Positions 36,532 through 45,954 are shown, counted from the stretch's first letter. The stretch: DNA of 64,000 nucleotides from Neobacillus sp. FSL H8-0543 (GCF_038592905.1 NZ_CP151943.1:344001-408000); one strand, 5' to 3'. The notes: a model not told the origin generated them from the sequence alone. Made by a program: numbers and translations.

Positions 36532-36657
36532 TTACCAATCAGAAGTACCGTCAAGAATTTGGTCAATTTCAATTAGCTTCAAATGATAGTTATTTTCCTC
36601 AGATGTTAGATTTGCAGTCTTTTCTAGCAGTTTATCGATATCAATTAGTTTATTCAT
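36532..36657 (-). CDS. Small hypothetical protein, 41 residues
   Basis: An ATG-to-TAA frame (MNKLIDIDKLLEK...LIEIDQILDGTSDW) with GGAGG 6 nt before the ATG and a terminator after it. These signals argue for a real gene even though it is short. It is acidic and helical; the family is unknown. Confidence 0.65.
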   Translation of the reverse strand: MNKLIDIDKLLEKTANLTSEENNYHLKLIEIDQILDGTSDW

Positions 36658-36759
36658 ATCCAACCTCCTACGCATCTTTGTTACTAAATGATTCGGAATT
36701 CACAAAGCAAATATGGGGGTCGAAATATAATCTTATTACAATGAAAATAGTAAAAATCA

Positions 36760-36955
36760 ATAAATTTCTCATTAGATATATTTATTTCACATATTTCATA
36801 CCAAAACCACCGCGCACTTGCTGAAGAACATGGTAAGGTTGTCGATGTGACAGGGCTTCAATATGCTTGGCAATTAAGTGATGAAAACTTACAGAATTTC
36901 GAAAAGACCCAGACCATTGTGAAATGGCTGGGTCTTTTCAAATTTCTCGTATAAT
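36760..36955 (+). pseudogene. Possible gene remnant
   Basis: A frame without a start codon reads like protein (…ALAEEHGKVVDVTGLQYAWQ, then LSDENLQNFEK) before it runs into the terminator hairpin at 36900-36940. It may be the tail of a decayed gene. The evidence is only its protein-like composition. The rest of 36658-36955 is AT-rich. Confidence 0.25.
36900..36940 (-). terminator. Terminator of the coiled-coil gene at 36955
   Basis: GAAAAGACCCAG/CTGGGTCTTTTC, a 12-bp stem with U-rich tail on the minus strand. Confidence 0.8.
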
Positions 36956-37317
36956 CATGTATTTGAACTGCTGTAAATTAGGATGGCTTCTTCATTCTTC
37001 GAAATCTTGTTTAACTGAAAATCAAGTCTTTTATGAACAAGATTTAGTTCATCACGGAATTGTGTATTTTTCATATATGCTTTCATTTGGTGGGAAAGCT
37101 CCATTATTTCCTCGCGTTGAAATTTAGCTACAGTCTCAACTATTTCCTTAATATCAGTTAAATCAATTTGATTCACGGTAACTCGATGTTCAATGCTATC
37201 CATCTTTTCTAACTGAGCTAGCCTCTTTTCACAATGTTGAAGCGCATCATTCATATTATTTATTTTGTCATGTAAACCATTAACACTATTTAATAACTCT
37301 TTAAGAACCTCTTCCAT
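36955..37317 (-). CDS. Coiled-coil hypothetical protein
   Basis: 120 residues, all helical, with heptad-like leucine/isoleucine spacing across the first 60 (LHDKINNMNDALQHCEKRLAQLEKM). No membrane or enzyme motif. AGGAG precedes ATG. Family not recognised. Confidence 0.65.
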   Translation of the reverse strand: MEEVLKELLNSVNGLHDKINNMNDALQHCEKRLAQLEKMDSIEHRVTVNQIDLTDIKEIVETVAKFQREEIMELSHQMKAYMKNTQFRDELNLVHKRLDFQLNKISKNEEAILIYSSSNT

Positions 37318-37513
37318 CGTTGTTCACTCCTATTTTTGATTTTCCACTATCTTATCACTACTAACCATGCAAAAATGTGATTTTTTTTATTGTTTTTCAT
37401 TAATTTTATGAACTTTTTGTGGATATCATTTGGAAATGTCATCGTAAAAATGGTGCTAGTTTCGGTGAAAGGGCCTTCTTAGCAAAATTTTAAAAATTAT
37501 GTGTTTTGTCCAA

Positions 37514-37540
37514 ACCCTTGGACTTGCCCTAACATACATT
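37514..37540 (+). promoter_or_regulatory. Possible sigma-K promoter of the YjcZ-family gene
   Basis: AC, 17 bp, then CATACATT resembles the mother-cell sigma-K pattern (AC, 16-17 bp, CATANNNT). This fits a sporulation gene, but the match is short and was judged by eye. Confidence 0.35.
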
Positions 37541-37569
37541 GAAATAGTAAAGGAGGGAGGTGACCGTTA

Positions 37570-37674
37570 ATGAGCGACCACGGTGGTAGAAACAACAACG
37601 GCTTTGCGTTAATTGTTGTCTTGTTCATTCTTTTAGTTATTGTAGGCACTGCATTTATGGGTGGAGGCTATTAA
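37570..37674 (+). CDS. YjcZ family sporulation protein
   Basis: 34 residues: a Gly/Asn-rich start, one hydrophobic segment and a GGGY end, as in YjcZ/YczM/SscA-like small spore proteins. GGAGGGAGGTGA 6 nt before ATG is very strong. A terminator follows. Confidence 0.85.
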   Translation: MSDHGGRNNNGFALIVVLFILLVIVGTAFMGGGY

Positions 37675-37704
37675 TCACTTCAACTTGTGGCAATAACTCT
37701 TTGT

Positions 37705-37732
37705 TAAAGCGTCAGCAATGACGCTTTTTTTT
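37705..37732 (+). terminator. Terminator of the YjcZ-family gene
   Basis: AAAGCGTCA/TGACGCTTT stem with a long T-run. Confidence 0.85.
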
Positions 37733-37852
37733 GCTTTTTTCGACAAAAACCTGTATCTTTAGGAATATTATCGGTATGATAAAGTGAAACTTCATTGTGT
37801 GGTTTTTTTATCCCTCACCATTGAACTCATATTTATTTAGATGGAGGAAAAA

Positions 37853-38329
37853 ATGCTTACTTTTAACGAAAAATTAGCTATTATAGAAGCTTTTCCAGAA
37901 TTAGAAAGAAAGAATGTTTCTCTAGGTCGTGTCAATTTCCAAATTTCAGAAAGTATCTCGGACAAAAAGAATATCGTTTATCATTTACATCCTAATGGGA
38001 ACGGTTTTGTTTATGCAGGGCATTTGGAAGGGCATAATGCAGATGATAAAGGCATGGTTAATATTCGTGATTTTTCTGAAGAAGAGCTAAAACAACTAAT
38101 TAAGGATTCGATTCGCAGCTTAACACCAGTTGACCCTTCAGTTGCCGAAGCAGCAATCATCGGTGATCAAGTGGAGGAACGTTGGGTAGATAACGAAAAT
38201 AACCAGCTAATTGTAATAAGTGAAAACGATGCCTGGAATATTTACTTTGGCTTAAATTTAGATGAAAGCTTCGATACATATGGCGAAGCCGAATCCTTTT
38301 TAAAAGAAGAAGGTTTCCGCAAGCTATAA
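37853..38329 (+). CDS. Conserved hypothetical protein
   Basis: 158 soluble residues, acidic. Two parts are suggested: an N-terminal domain with YHLHPNGNGFVYAGHLEG and a C-terminal domain WNIYFGLNLDESFDTYGEAESFLKEEGF. I recognise no catalytic motif. GGAGG at about 37844 sets the start at 37853, since the first in-frame ATG overlaps the ribosome site. Confidence 0.7.
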   Translation: MLTFNEKLAIIEAFPELERKNVSLGRVNFQISESISDKKNIVYHLHPNGNGFVYAGHLEGHNADDKGMVNIRDFSEEELKQLIKDSIRSLTPVDPSVAEAAIIGDQVEERWVDNENNQLIVISENDAWNIYFGLNLDESFDTYGEAESFLKEEGFRKL

Positions 38330-38335
38330 ATTCGC

Positions 38336-38370
38336 AAAAAAAGCTGTGCACAATTGTGCACAGCTTTTTT
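38336..38370. terminator. Bidirectional terminator between hypothetical gene and HD gene
   Basis: AAGCTGTGCACAA/TTGTGCACAGCTT palindrome with A-run and T-run on either side. Confidence 0.85.
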
Positions 38371-38372
38371 GC

Positions 38373-38897
38373 TTACTCATTGGCATTTGATAATTCCGCA
38401 TCAACCAACTCATCCAAACGAATAATACTTTGTTTAGCTCGATCATAGTCTATTGTTCGGTAATGGTGCATCCCTCCTGCTTCCTCGTCTTTCTCATCTG
38501 CCCATTTAACAATTTGCTGTAGAGATGTCCGGACAATATCATTTGAAGGTAAAAATGAATCCGTATGAAAAAGTATGGCTAAAGCGATTGTTTTCGCTTT
38601 AATTGGATTTTCCCCTAGACGAATTAATAATTTGTGCGCCCTTTCCGCACCTTTAATTGGGTGAATATCATTTTGTTTATATAAATCATAATCCCATTTT
38701 CCATTTTTATACCAGGTATAATGACCCATATCATGTAAAAGACCAGCCTTAGCAGCAATATCAATATCCTGGTTATGTTCTTTCCCTAAATGAAATGCAT
38801 GGTAGGCAACAGCGATTGCATGTGCAAGACCAGATCTGTTCAAATACTTTTGTGCAATGTGATGCTCAAATATATTTATTAGTTTCACGTCCCTCAC
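38373..38897 (-). CDS. HD domain phosphohydrolase
   Basis: 174 residues with the HD metal-binding pattern: first His in RSGLAHAIAVAYHAF, the HDMGHY pair, and a C-terminal Asp in YDRAK. HD enzymes cleave phosphate esters or nucleotides; the substrate is unknown. Start is GTG with GGGGGG upstream. No operon partner. Confidence 0.82.
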   Translation of the reverse strand: MRDVKLINIFEHHIAQKYLNRSGLAHAIAVAYHAFHLGKEHNQDIDIAAKAGLLHDMGHYTWYKNGKWDYDLYKQNDIHPIKGAERAHKLLIRLGENPIKAKTIALAILFHTDSFLPSNDIVRTSLQQIVKWADEKDEEAGGMHHYRTIDYDRAKQSIIRLDELVDAELSNANE

Positions 38898-38994
38898 TAG
38901 ATGTCCCCCCTATTCCCCACACATGTATGATGAAATTTTTTTCATTAATTATATAATATACAGCAATTCAAAGCCACTATTTGGGCCCTTTACC

Positions 38995-39033
38995 CTAAAA
39001 AAGAAAGGAGAGAAGATTTTACTCTTCTCTCCC
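38995..39033 (-). terminator. Terminator of ltaS
   Basis: GGAGAGAAGA/TCTTCTCTCC stem with U-rich tail on the minus strand. Confidence 0.85.
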
Positions 39034-39036
39034 TCG

Positions 39037-41022
39037 CTAATCTTCGATCGTTTCCTCTGTTTCATCCGGAATTAAATTTTCGTCCGTTTCAATAATCTTT
39101 TTAGGAGCTAAATATTCATAGTCATTTGGATTAATCGGTGTATATCCTTGCGGTTGGTAAAAACGCAACAAGTCTTTATAGACGATTTCATCCGACATTT
39201 GAAGTTCAAGATTTACTTTATTGCCAATATCTTGACAAGCAGTAGTCTCTTCCATTAATTCACCAGTTTCAGATGAATAACATTTACCTTTTATTTGGAC
39301 GACATCTGGTGAAACGAAATCACCATTTCTAAATAAAGCCCAATTCCGGTGGTCTTTAGATAATAAATCTGATCCTAGTTCCATGTAATCCTTCGTGTCA
39401 ATACCTAAGAGGTGAAGGACGGTGGAACGAACGTCAACCTGCCCGCCGTATTGATGCTTAATGCCGCCTTTAACTCCTGGCACGTGGATAAACAATGGAA
39501 CACGTTGGAGGTCTGTGTTAAGTACTGGTGTGATTTCCTCAACTCCAAGCACCTGAGCCATTGCCTCATTGTGGTTTTCAGAAATACCGTAGTGGTCTCC
39601 ATACATCACAATTACTGTATTTTCATATAAACCTGAAGCCTTTAAATCATTAAAAAATTGTTCAATTGCTTCGTCCATGTAGTGTGCAGCTTGAAAATAT
39701 TGATTTACTACCTTATCATCTGTTTCCCCCGCAGGGAATTCAGTGTCTTCTGGATCCATTTCAAAAGGGAAATGGTTTGAGAGTGTAAGAAACTTAGTAT
39801 AAAAAGGCTGCTCCAAGCCTTTTAGCATTGGAATAGATTCTGTGAAGAATGGTTTATCCTTTAACCCATAGTTTTTTGTATTTTCATCTGTCATGTTGTA
39901 GTAGTCTGCATCAAAAAATTGATCATACCCTAACGCTTTATACATAACGTTTCGATTCCAGAACGTTTTATAGTTACCATGAAAAGATGCAGAATTATAG
40001 CCATAACCCTTTAATATTGCTGGCATTGCCTGATACGTATTTTGTGCTTTGTTCACAAAAACCGCACCCGTAGCCATTGGATATAAACCATTTTCCATTA
40101 AAAATTCAGCATCTGATGTTTTCCCTTGACGAGTTTGATGGTAGAAATTATCAAAATAGAATGCCTCATTATTATGGACAAGTGAGTTTAAAAATGGCGT
40201 TACTTCCTGTCCGTCTGGCATTTTATAGTCAATTGCAAAGCTTTGGAGCGATTCTAATGCAATATAGAGAACGTTCATCCCCTTAGCTTTACCAAAGTAC
40301 TCAGGGTTCGGGGCTGCAAAGTTCGCTTTCCGGTAGTTCTCAACATCAGTAATATCACTACTGTTAGCGAGAGCACGTTGACCAGATGATTTAATATTTT
40401 GAATGGCATCATAAATCGTAAAATTATACGCCCCTAAATATTTCACTAAGTAGTTTCTGTCAAAGGACCGGCTCAACAACTGCGGACGATCTTTTTCTGC
40501 CAATCCAAGATTAAATAAAAATACAGTAATCGAAAACAGCAGAACAACCTTAAACGACTTTCTATTTTCGACAGTCATTTTCTTAAATACGGATAAAGAG
40601 AGTCCAATTAAAATAATAAAATCCGTAAAATAAAAGATATCAAATGGCGACATTAAGGATAAAGCGCTATCTCCAAGTTGACCTGCATTTGTTTTTGTTG
40701 ACATCAATACCGGAACCGTGATGAAATCACTAAAGAATCGGTAATAAGCAATATTTGCGTAAAGCAGAAAAGACAAAAGGAAATTAGTAATGATAATAAC
40801 CAATTTCATGTGTTTTTTAAAAAGCAATGCTAAGCCGAAGAAGAATAGTGCTGAACTTAATGGGTTAATGAATAGAAGAAATTTCTGCAGGTTATTATCT
40901 ATCCCAAGTGTAAATTCAATTTTATAAGCCGCATAGGTTTTAAACCAAAATAAAACAACAGCTATTGTAAAGAAAACAATATGTTCATTATTTTTTATTT
41001 TCGGTAGGCTAATCTTTTTCAT
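39037..41022 (-). CDS. ltaS: Lipoteichoic acid synthase (LtaS family)
   Basis: About 661 residues. Five N-terminal membrane segments (about 1-200) and an extracellular sulfatase-like domain (about 240-610). The catalytic Thr is in GKTSDAEF, with metal ligands in ALESLQS and MYGDHYG. It polymerises glycerol phosphate from phosphatidylglycerol. The start at MKKISLPK follows GGAG by 7 nt. B. subtilis has four paralogues; which one this is cannot be told. Confidence 0.92.
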   Translation of the reverse strand: MKKISLPKIKNNEHIVFFTIAVVLFWFKTYAAYKIEFTLGIDNNLQKFLLFINPLSSALFFFGLALLFKKHMKLVIIITNFLLSFLLYANIAYYRFFSDFITVPVLMSTKTNAGQLGDSALSLMSPFDIFYFTDFIILIGLSLSVFKKMTVENRKSFKVVLLFSITVFLFNLGLAEKDRPQLLSRSFDRNYLVKYLGAYNFTIYDAIQNIKSSGQRALANSSDITDVENYRKANFAAPNPEYFGKAKGMNVLYIALESLQSFAIDYKMPDGQEVTPFLNSLVHNNEAFYFDNFYHQTRQGKTSDAEFLMENGLYPMATGAVFVNKAQNTYQAMPAILKGYGYNSASFHGNYKTFWNRNVMYKALGYDQFFDADYYNMTDENTKNYGLKDKPFFTESIPMLKGLEQPFYTKFLTLSNHFPFEMDPEDTEFPAGETDDKVVNQYFQAAHYMDEAIEQFFNDLKASGLYENTVIVMYGDHYGISENHNEAMAQVLGVEEITPVLNTDLQRVPLFIHVPGVKGGIKHQYGGQVDVRSTVLHLLGIDTKDYMELGSDLLSKDHRNWALFRNGDFVSPDVVQIKGKCYSSETGELMEETTACQDIGNKVNLELQMSDEIVYKDLLRFYQPQGYTPINPNDYEYLAPKKIIETDENLIPDETEETIED

Positions 41023-41046
41023 TTTAATTCTCCTCTCACTTACCAA

Positions 41047-41490
41047 TGGTAATGGTAAACGAACCCCAATTACTATATCATATTTCTTTTAGAATTAAAA
41101 ACTTAAGTATACCCTATTCACCTCAAATTATTTTGTCATTCTTTTGCTTAATAATTAGTAATCTAACAGGCTATTTAACTGCTTGGTCAATTTCTCAGGA
41201 ACACGTCAAATAATACAGTCTTTTCCCAAGGTTGCCGTTATTTTGTAATTCCCTTATATATGACGATAGAAACCTAATTAAGTTTCATAATTATTTTTAT
41301 TTTTTATTAGTTACACTTTAAATGGATATATAAGGTTAGATTCCTTTTACTAATTTTCCCACTCTTACTTACTCGCAATCATAAACCTGTTAATTGTGTG
41401 ATGCAATATGATTTTAGTCTCATCTTTTTAAGTTGTTAATAAACTATTTAATCAGAATCATATTATAGTAGAAAGTTGTCGTAAATTGAC
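41047..41490. other. AT-rich intergenic stretch
   Basis: About 440 bp with no coding frame, RNA family or repeat that I recognise. It should hold the ltaS promoter on the minus strand; a TTGACC/TTAGAT pair with 18-bp spacing near 41180 is a weak candidate. Confidence 0.4.
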
Positions 41491-41523
41491 TAAAACCCAG
41501 CTGTGAATTCAGCTGGGTTTTTA
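41491..41523. terminator. Terminator of the acyl-CoA dehydrogenase gene
   Basis: AAACCCAGCT/AGCTGGGTTT stem with an 8-nt loop, flanked by A and T runs. Confidence 0.85.
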
Positions 41524-41527
41524 ATAA

Positions 41528-42685
41528 CTATAATGGTTGATAGGGCTGGATGGCATATGATGATAAGATTTGTACTGTCATATCATCCATTGGCGGATTG
41601 TGTATACCTGCTCTTACATCACGGTAGTACCTCTGTAAGGGACTTTTCAAGGAAAGGCTTCTCGCTCCAACAATTCTCATTGCCAAATCAACTGCCTCGA
41701 TTGCAGCATTTGTAACCGTTAATTTAACTGCTCCTAATACAGGTCCCATCTTTTCCCTATCTTGCTCGTCAGAAACATCCCATTGTTTGGCAACCGCATG
41801 TAAAAAGTATTCTGCCTGCATGATCTTTAATTCCATTTCACCAATTTTCTGCTTAACATTTGGCAATTCGACAATCGGTCTATCAATACTGTTTGGAGAG
41901 TATGTTAAGGCAAATTCAATCGCATGTTTTTTTGCTGCTTTTGCAATCCCAAGATAGCAAGCAGGAATGTGGAGGAGCCATCCATTTGCTCTTTTGGCCT
42001 CACGCCCTAGCTGTTCCACATAGGATTCATTGTCAACCACCACATTTACAAGATGTAAATCATGACTGCCTGTTCCTTTCATAGCTATACTATCCCATGT
42101 TTCTTCTATTATTACACCTTCAAGGTTTCTAGGGATAAGAAAGTTCCCCACTTGAGTTGTTTCGCTAATGGTTGCACTAACAATAAAGAAATCGAGCATT
42201 GGTGACATTGTCGTAAATGTCTTTCTCCCATTAATAATCCAACAATCACCTTTTTTAATAGCTATGGTTTCCGGTTTTCCCCCACGAGTTGGACTCCCTG
42301 TAGTCGGCTCGGTCGCGGCAGCATTAACCAATGCACCCTTGCTCACCGCTTCGCACAATTTTTCGAATACAGACTCCTTCCATAATTCTTTTTCTGCAAG
42401 ATTTTTGACTATTCCCATATGCCAGCCAATAGAAAGCGCTGTAGCCCCGTCTCCCTCTGCTATTTTCTCTTGGAGCTGTACCATTTCTAAAAGCGTAATT
42501 TCCTGACCTCCATATTTCTTTGGTACAGTTAACGCAGTATAACCCGTGTCTATTAAATCTTGAATGTTTTCAAATGGAAAACTTCCTTCAATGTCCACCT
42601 TATGTGCTCGTGTTGAGAAACGTTTAGAAAGTTCATCCATCAATAAAAGTCTTTCTTCTAATGTCGCTTTACTTTGAAAATCCAT
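41528..42685 (-). CDS. Acyl-CoA dehydrogenase family protein
   Basis: 385 residues. N-terminal helical domain, central beta domain (AATEPTTGSPTRGG, KTFTTMSPMLDFFIV, WDSIAMKGTGSHDLHL) and C-terminal helical domain ending with a Dibenzothiophene/HpaB-like AMRIVGARSLSLKSPLQRYYRDVRAG. FAD-dependent oxidation of an acyl-CoA, or a flavin-dependent monooxygenase of the same fold; the end of the protein leans to the latter group. Monocistronic; AGGAGAG precedes ATG. Confidence 0.85.
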   Translation of the reverse strand: MDFQSKATLEERLLLMDELSKRFSTRAHKVDIEGSFPFENIQDLIDTGYTALTVPKKYGGQEITLLEMVQLQEKIAEGDGATALSIGWHMGIVKNLAEKELWKESVFEKLCEAVSKGALVNAAATEPTTGSPTRGGKPETIAIKKGDCWIINGRKTFTTMSPMLDFFIVSATISETTQVGNFLIPRNLEGVIIEETWDSIAMKGTGSHDLHLVNVVVDNESYVEQLGREAKRANGWLLHIPACYLGIAKAAKKHAIEFALTYSPNSIDRPIVELPNVKQKIGEMELKIMQAEYFLHAVAKQWDVSDEQDREKMGPVLGAVKLTVTNAAIEAVDLAMRIVGARSLSLKSPLQRYYRDVRAGIHNPPMDDMTVQILSSYAIQPYQPL

Positions 42686-42731
42686 TTAGCACTCTCCTAT
42701 CTTCGTCTCTACCACTCTATCAATCTTGAGG

Positions 42732-44069
42732 CTATCCTATCATAATTTTACCTTTTGGATACTTAAATACATCTGGGTTCTTACGGACCGTTATCGCATA
42801 AGCAATGGTCAATGGACCTACCCTTCCTGCAAACATGGTCAAAATAATTATTGTTTTACCAATTGGAGTTAATTCCGGTGTTAATCCCATCGAAAGTCCA
42901 ACCGTTGCAAAAGCTGATGTTGCCTCGAATAAGATCGCTAAAAAATCCTTCCCTTGCTCCGTAATAGTTAACAGCATCGTTGTTAGCACAACAAGAAATA
43001 ACCCGCTAAATGTCACAGTAATTGCTTTGTAAATTGTTTCGTACCCCACTCGCTGGTGAAAAAATACAACATCCTGTTTACCTCGAATTTGTGACCAAAC
43101 TGCCCCAATCAATGTGGTAAAGGTTGTAGTTTTTATCCCGCCCCCAGTAGAACCCGGTGATGCCCCGATAAACATTAAAAACACGATTAAGAACAAGGAG
43201 GTTTGGTTCATCTCTGAAATAATAAGTGAATTTGCTCCAGCTGTCCTAGAAGAAACAGATTGAAAAAAAGAGCTAAGTATTTTACCTGTTAAGGATAATG
43301 GCTTTAATGTATTATCATTTGAAAGTTCAAATAAAAAGATTCCAATCGTGCCGATCATTAACAGAATCGCACTTGTCATCAGGACCACTTTCGTATGCAT
43401 AGATAATCTTTTCTTTTGGCGATAGGCAAATAGTTCATTCATTACAATGAAACCTAATCCGCCTAGTATGATTAATGAAGAAATCGTAAGGGATACTGTT
43501 GGGTCTGCCACGTAATTTGTTAAGCTTTTATATTCGCCCATTAAATCAAATCCAGCATTATTAAAATTGGAGATTGAGTGGAAAATTCCATAATAAATTG
43601 CTTTTACAAGTGGCATATCAAGTGAGAATCTAATTGAGAGTATCAAAGCCCCCATCGTTTCGATGACAACAGTAAAGACTAAAATTTGTTTCACTAATTT
43701 AACGATTCCTTCTAACGATAGAATATTTAATGATTCCTGCAAGAGAATACGTTCCTTAAGTGTTATCCGTTTCCCAAGGATTAAGGCAAATAAAGTAGCA
43801 AAGGTCATAAAACCTAGACCGCCCACCTGAATCATGGATAGGATAACCAGTTGTCCAAAGATTGTAAAAGTGGTGCCAGTATCAACAACAACTAGACCCG
43901 TTACACAGGTTGCAGAAGTAGCAGTAAAAAGGGCATTCACTATAGGTAAACCTTGATTATCTGCAGTAGCAATAGGCAGTGTTAATAATACTGTTCCAAT
44001 TAATATAATTAAACTAAATCCTAGTACAAGGATTCTTGGTGGATCAAGATAATATTTTTTTCGCTTCAT
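42732..44069 (-). CDS. TrkH/Ktr potassium uptake subunit (KtrB/KtrD-like)
   Basis: 445 residues, the length of B. subtilis KtrB. Four repeated membrane-pore-membrane units with filter-type loops (ATSATCVTGLVV; SNFNNAGFDL; SSRTAGANSL; SAFATVGLSMG). It makes the potassium-conducting dimer that works with a cytosolic RCK protein (KtrA/KtrC), not encoded here. AGGTGA sets the start at MKRKKYYLDPP. Ktr systems are c-di-AMP targets in Bacillus. Confidence 0.9.
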   Translation of the reverse strand: MKRKKYYLDPPRILVLGFSLIILIGTVLLTLPIATADNQGLPIVNALFTATSATCVTGLVVVDTGTTFTIFGQLVILSMIQVGGLGFMTFATLFALILGKRITLKERILLQESLNILSLEGIVKLVKQILVFTVVIETMGALILSIRFSLDMPLVKAIYYGIFHSISNFNNAGFDLMGEYKSLTNYVADPTVSLTISSLIILGGLGFIVMNELFAYRQKKRLSMHTKVVLMTSAILLMIGTIGIFLFELSNDNTLKPLSLTGKILSSFFQSVSSRTAGANSLIISEMNQTSLFLIVFLMFIGASPGSTGGGIKTTTFTTLIGAVWSQIRGKQDVVFFHQRVGYETIYKAITVTFSGLFLVVLTTMLLTITEQGKDFLAILFEATSAFATVGLSMGLTPELTPIGKTIIILTMFAGRVGPLTIAYAITVRKNPDVFKYPKGKIMIG

Positions 44070-44195
44070 TAGACTCTCACCTGGCCTATTTGGGATTCTA
44101 AAAATAATTATCTTCCTTTGGTAATTCATTGTCTACAAGTTTAAATTATAAAATTATTAAAATTTGCCCTATTCTAACTCCTGTATCATTACTCA

Positions 44196-44224
44196 TTGTT
44201 ATTTGTCATAAATTGTACTATAAT
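44196..44224 (+). promoter_or_regulatory. Sigma-A promoter of the NarK-PAS gene
   Basis: TTGTTA (44196-44201), a 17-bp spacer and TATAAT (44219-44224), with a leader of about 100 nt. No Fnr box is visible. Confidence 0.55.
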
Positions 44225-44332
44225 ACACAAGGGAAAATGGCTCCATACATAGGCTTTTACAACTAAAAAACTGTTATCTTATAGCTATTTTGGGGAAATA
44301 TTACAACAAAAGGATGTTTAAGGGGGATAAAG

Positions 44333-45838
44333 ATGAATCAAGGTGCAAGACAATTATATATTCAAACCGCTAGCCTTATTGTAGGATTTATGGTTTGGGT
44401 GCTTATTTCTTCACTTATGCCTTTTATTAAAGAAGATATTGAGCTATCATCTACGCAAATTGCCTGGGCTACAGCTATACCAGTAATCCTTGGTTCTCTG
44501 CTCCGAGTTCCGATTGGATATTGGACCAATCGTTATGGGGCAAGATTATTATTTGTAATTAGTTTTATCGTTCTACTTGTGCCAATTGCAATTCTTAGTT
44601 TTGCTAACACATTATTCATGTTGGTTTTGGGTGGATTTATGCTCGGTATTGGTGGGGCAGTGTTTTCAATTGGGGTAACTTCTCTACCAAAATACTACCC
44701 AAAAGAAAAACATGGATTTATTAATGGTATTTACGGAGTAGGAAATATGGGAACAGCAATCACTTCTTTTGCTACCCCTGTCCTTGCGAATTCGTTTGGC
44801 TGGAGAACAACGATACAAATATTCCTAATTGTTGTTTTAATATTTGCGATTATTAACTTTCTGTTTGGAGACCGTCAAGAACAAAAGGTTAACAAACCAT
44901 TAAATGAGCAAATCAAAGCTGTTTATAAAAATCCTAAACTTTGGTTTTTAAGTTTGTTTTACTTCATTACCTTTGGTTGTTTCGTAGCATTTACTATTTA
45001 TTTGCCATCTTTTTTAGTAAACCATTTTGATTTAGATAAAGTAGATGCAGGTTTACGTACGGCAGGATTCATTGCTATAGCTACAATCTTTCGACCAATA
45101 GGAGGCTGGCTTGGGGATAAAATCAATCCATTTTTAATTTTAGCGGTTGTTTTTACTGGCTTAACATTCTCCGGTTTTCTATTGTCCTTTACACCTTCCC
45201 TGCCGATTTACTCTTTTGGATGTCTATTAGTTGCCTTTTGTGCGGGGATTGGTAATGGTGCTATTTTTAAATTAGTCCCATTCTACTTTTCAAAACAGGC
45301 GGGGATCGTTAACGGGATTGTTTCAGCAATGGGTGGTCTTGGCGGCTTTTTCCCACCGATTATCCTAACCATTCTCTTTAACTGGACTGGTCACTACGCG
45401 ATAGGCTTTATGTCCTTATCTGAGTTTTCGCTTGCAAGTTTGATTTTAGTGATTTGGCTCTATTATCAGGAAAAGCTAGAAATTTCCGCAAAAATCGTCG
45501 CTCACGCTACAGATGGAATCACTGTTACAGATGCGTTTGGAGTTATCCAAAGTGTTAATCCTGAATTCACAAAAATTACTGGCTATACTTCTGAAGAAGT
45601 AATTGGAAAAACACCAAGTGTTCTCCAATCTGGTGAGCACGATAATGAATTTTACAAAAAAATGTGGGAAAGTCTAAAGACTAAAGGAATATGGAAAGGC
45701 TATATTTGGAATAAACGAAAAAACAATGAAATTTATAAAGAATGGCTTACCATTACAGCAATTAAAGATGATACTGGGGAAACAAAAAATTATGTCGGTA
45801 TGTTTAATGAAGTTGATGATGATAGCAAAAAATCATAA
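44333..45838 (+). CDS. NarK-type MFS nitrate/nitrite transporter fused to a C-terminal PAS domain
   Basis: 501 residues. Residues about 1-385 are a twelve-helix major facilitator protein of the nitrate/nitrite porter family, with GVGNMGTAI and GAIFKLVPFYFSKQAGIVNGIVSAMGGLGGFFPP loops. Residues about 390-501 are a PAS/PAC domain: ITVTDAFGVIQSVNPEFTKITGYTSEEVIGKT, then WKGYIWNKRKNNEIYKEW. The PAS sequence closely resembles those in the histidine kinase at 50373. AAGGGGG precedes ATG. The PAS may sense redox, a ligand or light and adjust transport; this is inference. Confidence 0.88.
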   Translation: MNQGARQLYIQTASLIVGFMVWVLISSLMPFIKEDIELSSTQIAWATAIPVILGSLLRVPIGYWTNRYGARLLFVISFIVLLVPIAILSFANTLFMLVLGGFMLGIGGAVFSIGVTSLPKYYPKEKHGFINGIYGVGNMGTAITSFATPVLANSFGWRTTIQIFLIVVLIFAIINFLFGDRQEQKVNKPLNEQIKAVYKNPKLWFLSLFYFITFGCFVAFTIYLPSFLVNHFDLDKVDAGLRTAGFIAIATIFRPIGGWLGDKINPFLILAVVFTGLTFSGFLLSFTPSLPIYSFGCLLVAFCAGIGNGAIFKLVPFYFSKQAGIVNGIVSAMGGLGGFFPPIILTILFNWTGHYAIGFMSLSEFSLASLILVIWLYYQEKLEISAKIVAHATDGITVTDAFGVIQSVNPEFTKITGYTSEEVIGKTPSVLQSGEHDNEFYKKMWESLKTKGIWKGYIWNKRKNNEIYKEWLTITAIKDDTGETKNYVGMFNEVDDDSKKS

Positions 45839-45841
45839 GCC

Positions 45842-45873
45842 CTGGACTTTCTTCGGAAAGTCCTATTTTTTTG
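45842..45873 (+). terminator. Terminator of the NarK-PAS gene
   Basis: GGACTTTC/GAAAGTCC stem with a TTCG loop, then a T-run. Confidence 0.85.
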
Positions 45874-45938
45874 GAACAGGAATGAAATATTACAACTTTT
45901 TGACTTTTTTCCCATGTTCACATTTCCTTCACCTTTTT

Positions 45939-45954
45939 TGTGACATCCGTCACA
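45939..45954. promoter_or_regulatory. Fnr box upstream of narK
   Basis: TGTGA-CATCCG-TCACA is a perfect match to the Bacillus Fnr site TGTGA-N6-TCACA. A -10-like TTATAG at 45976-45981 puts the site about 41.5 bp before the start of transcription, the activating position. This predicts induction without oxygen. Confidence 0.75.
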
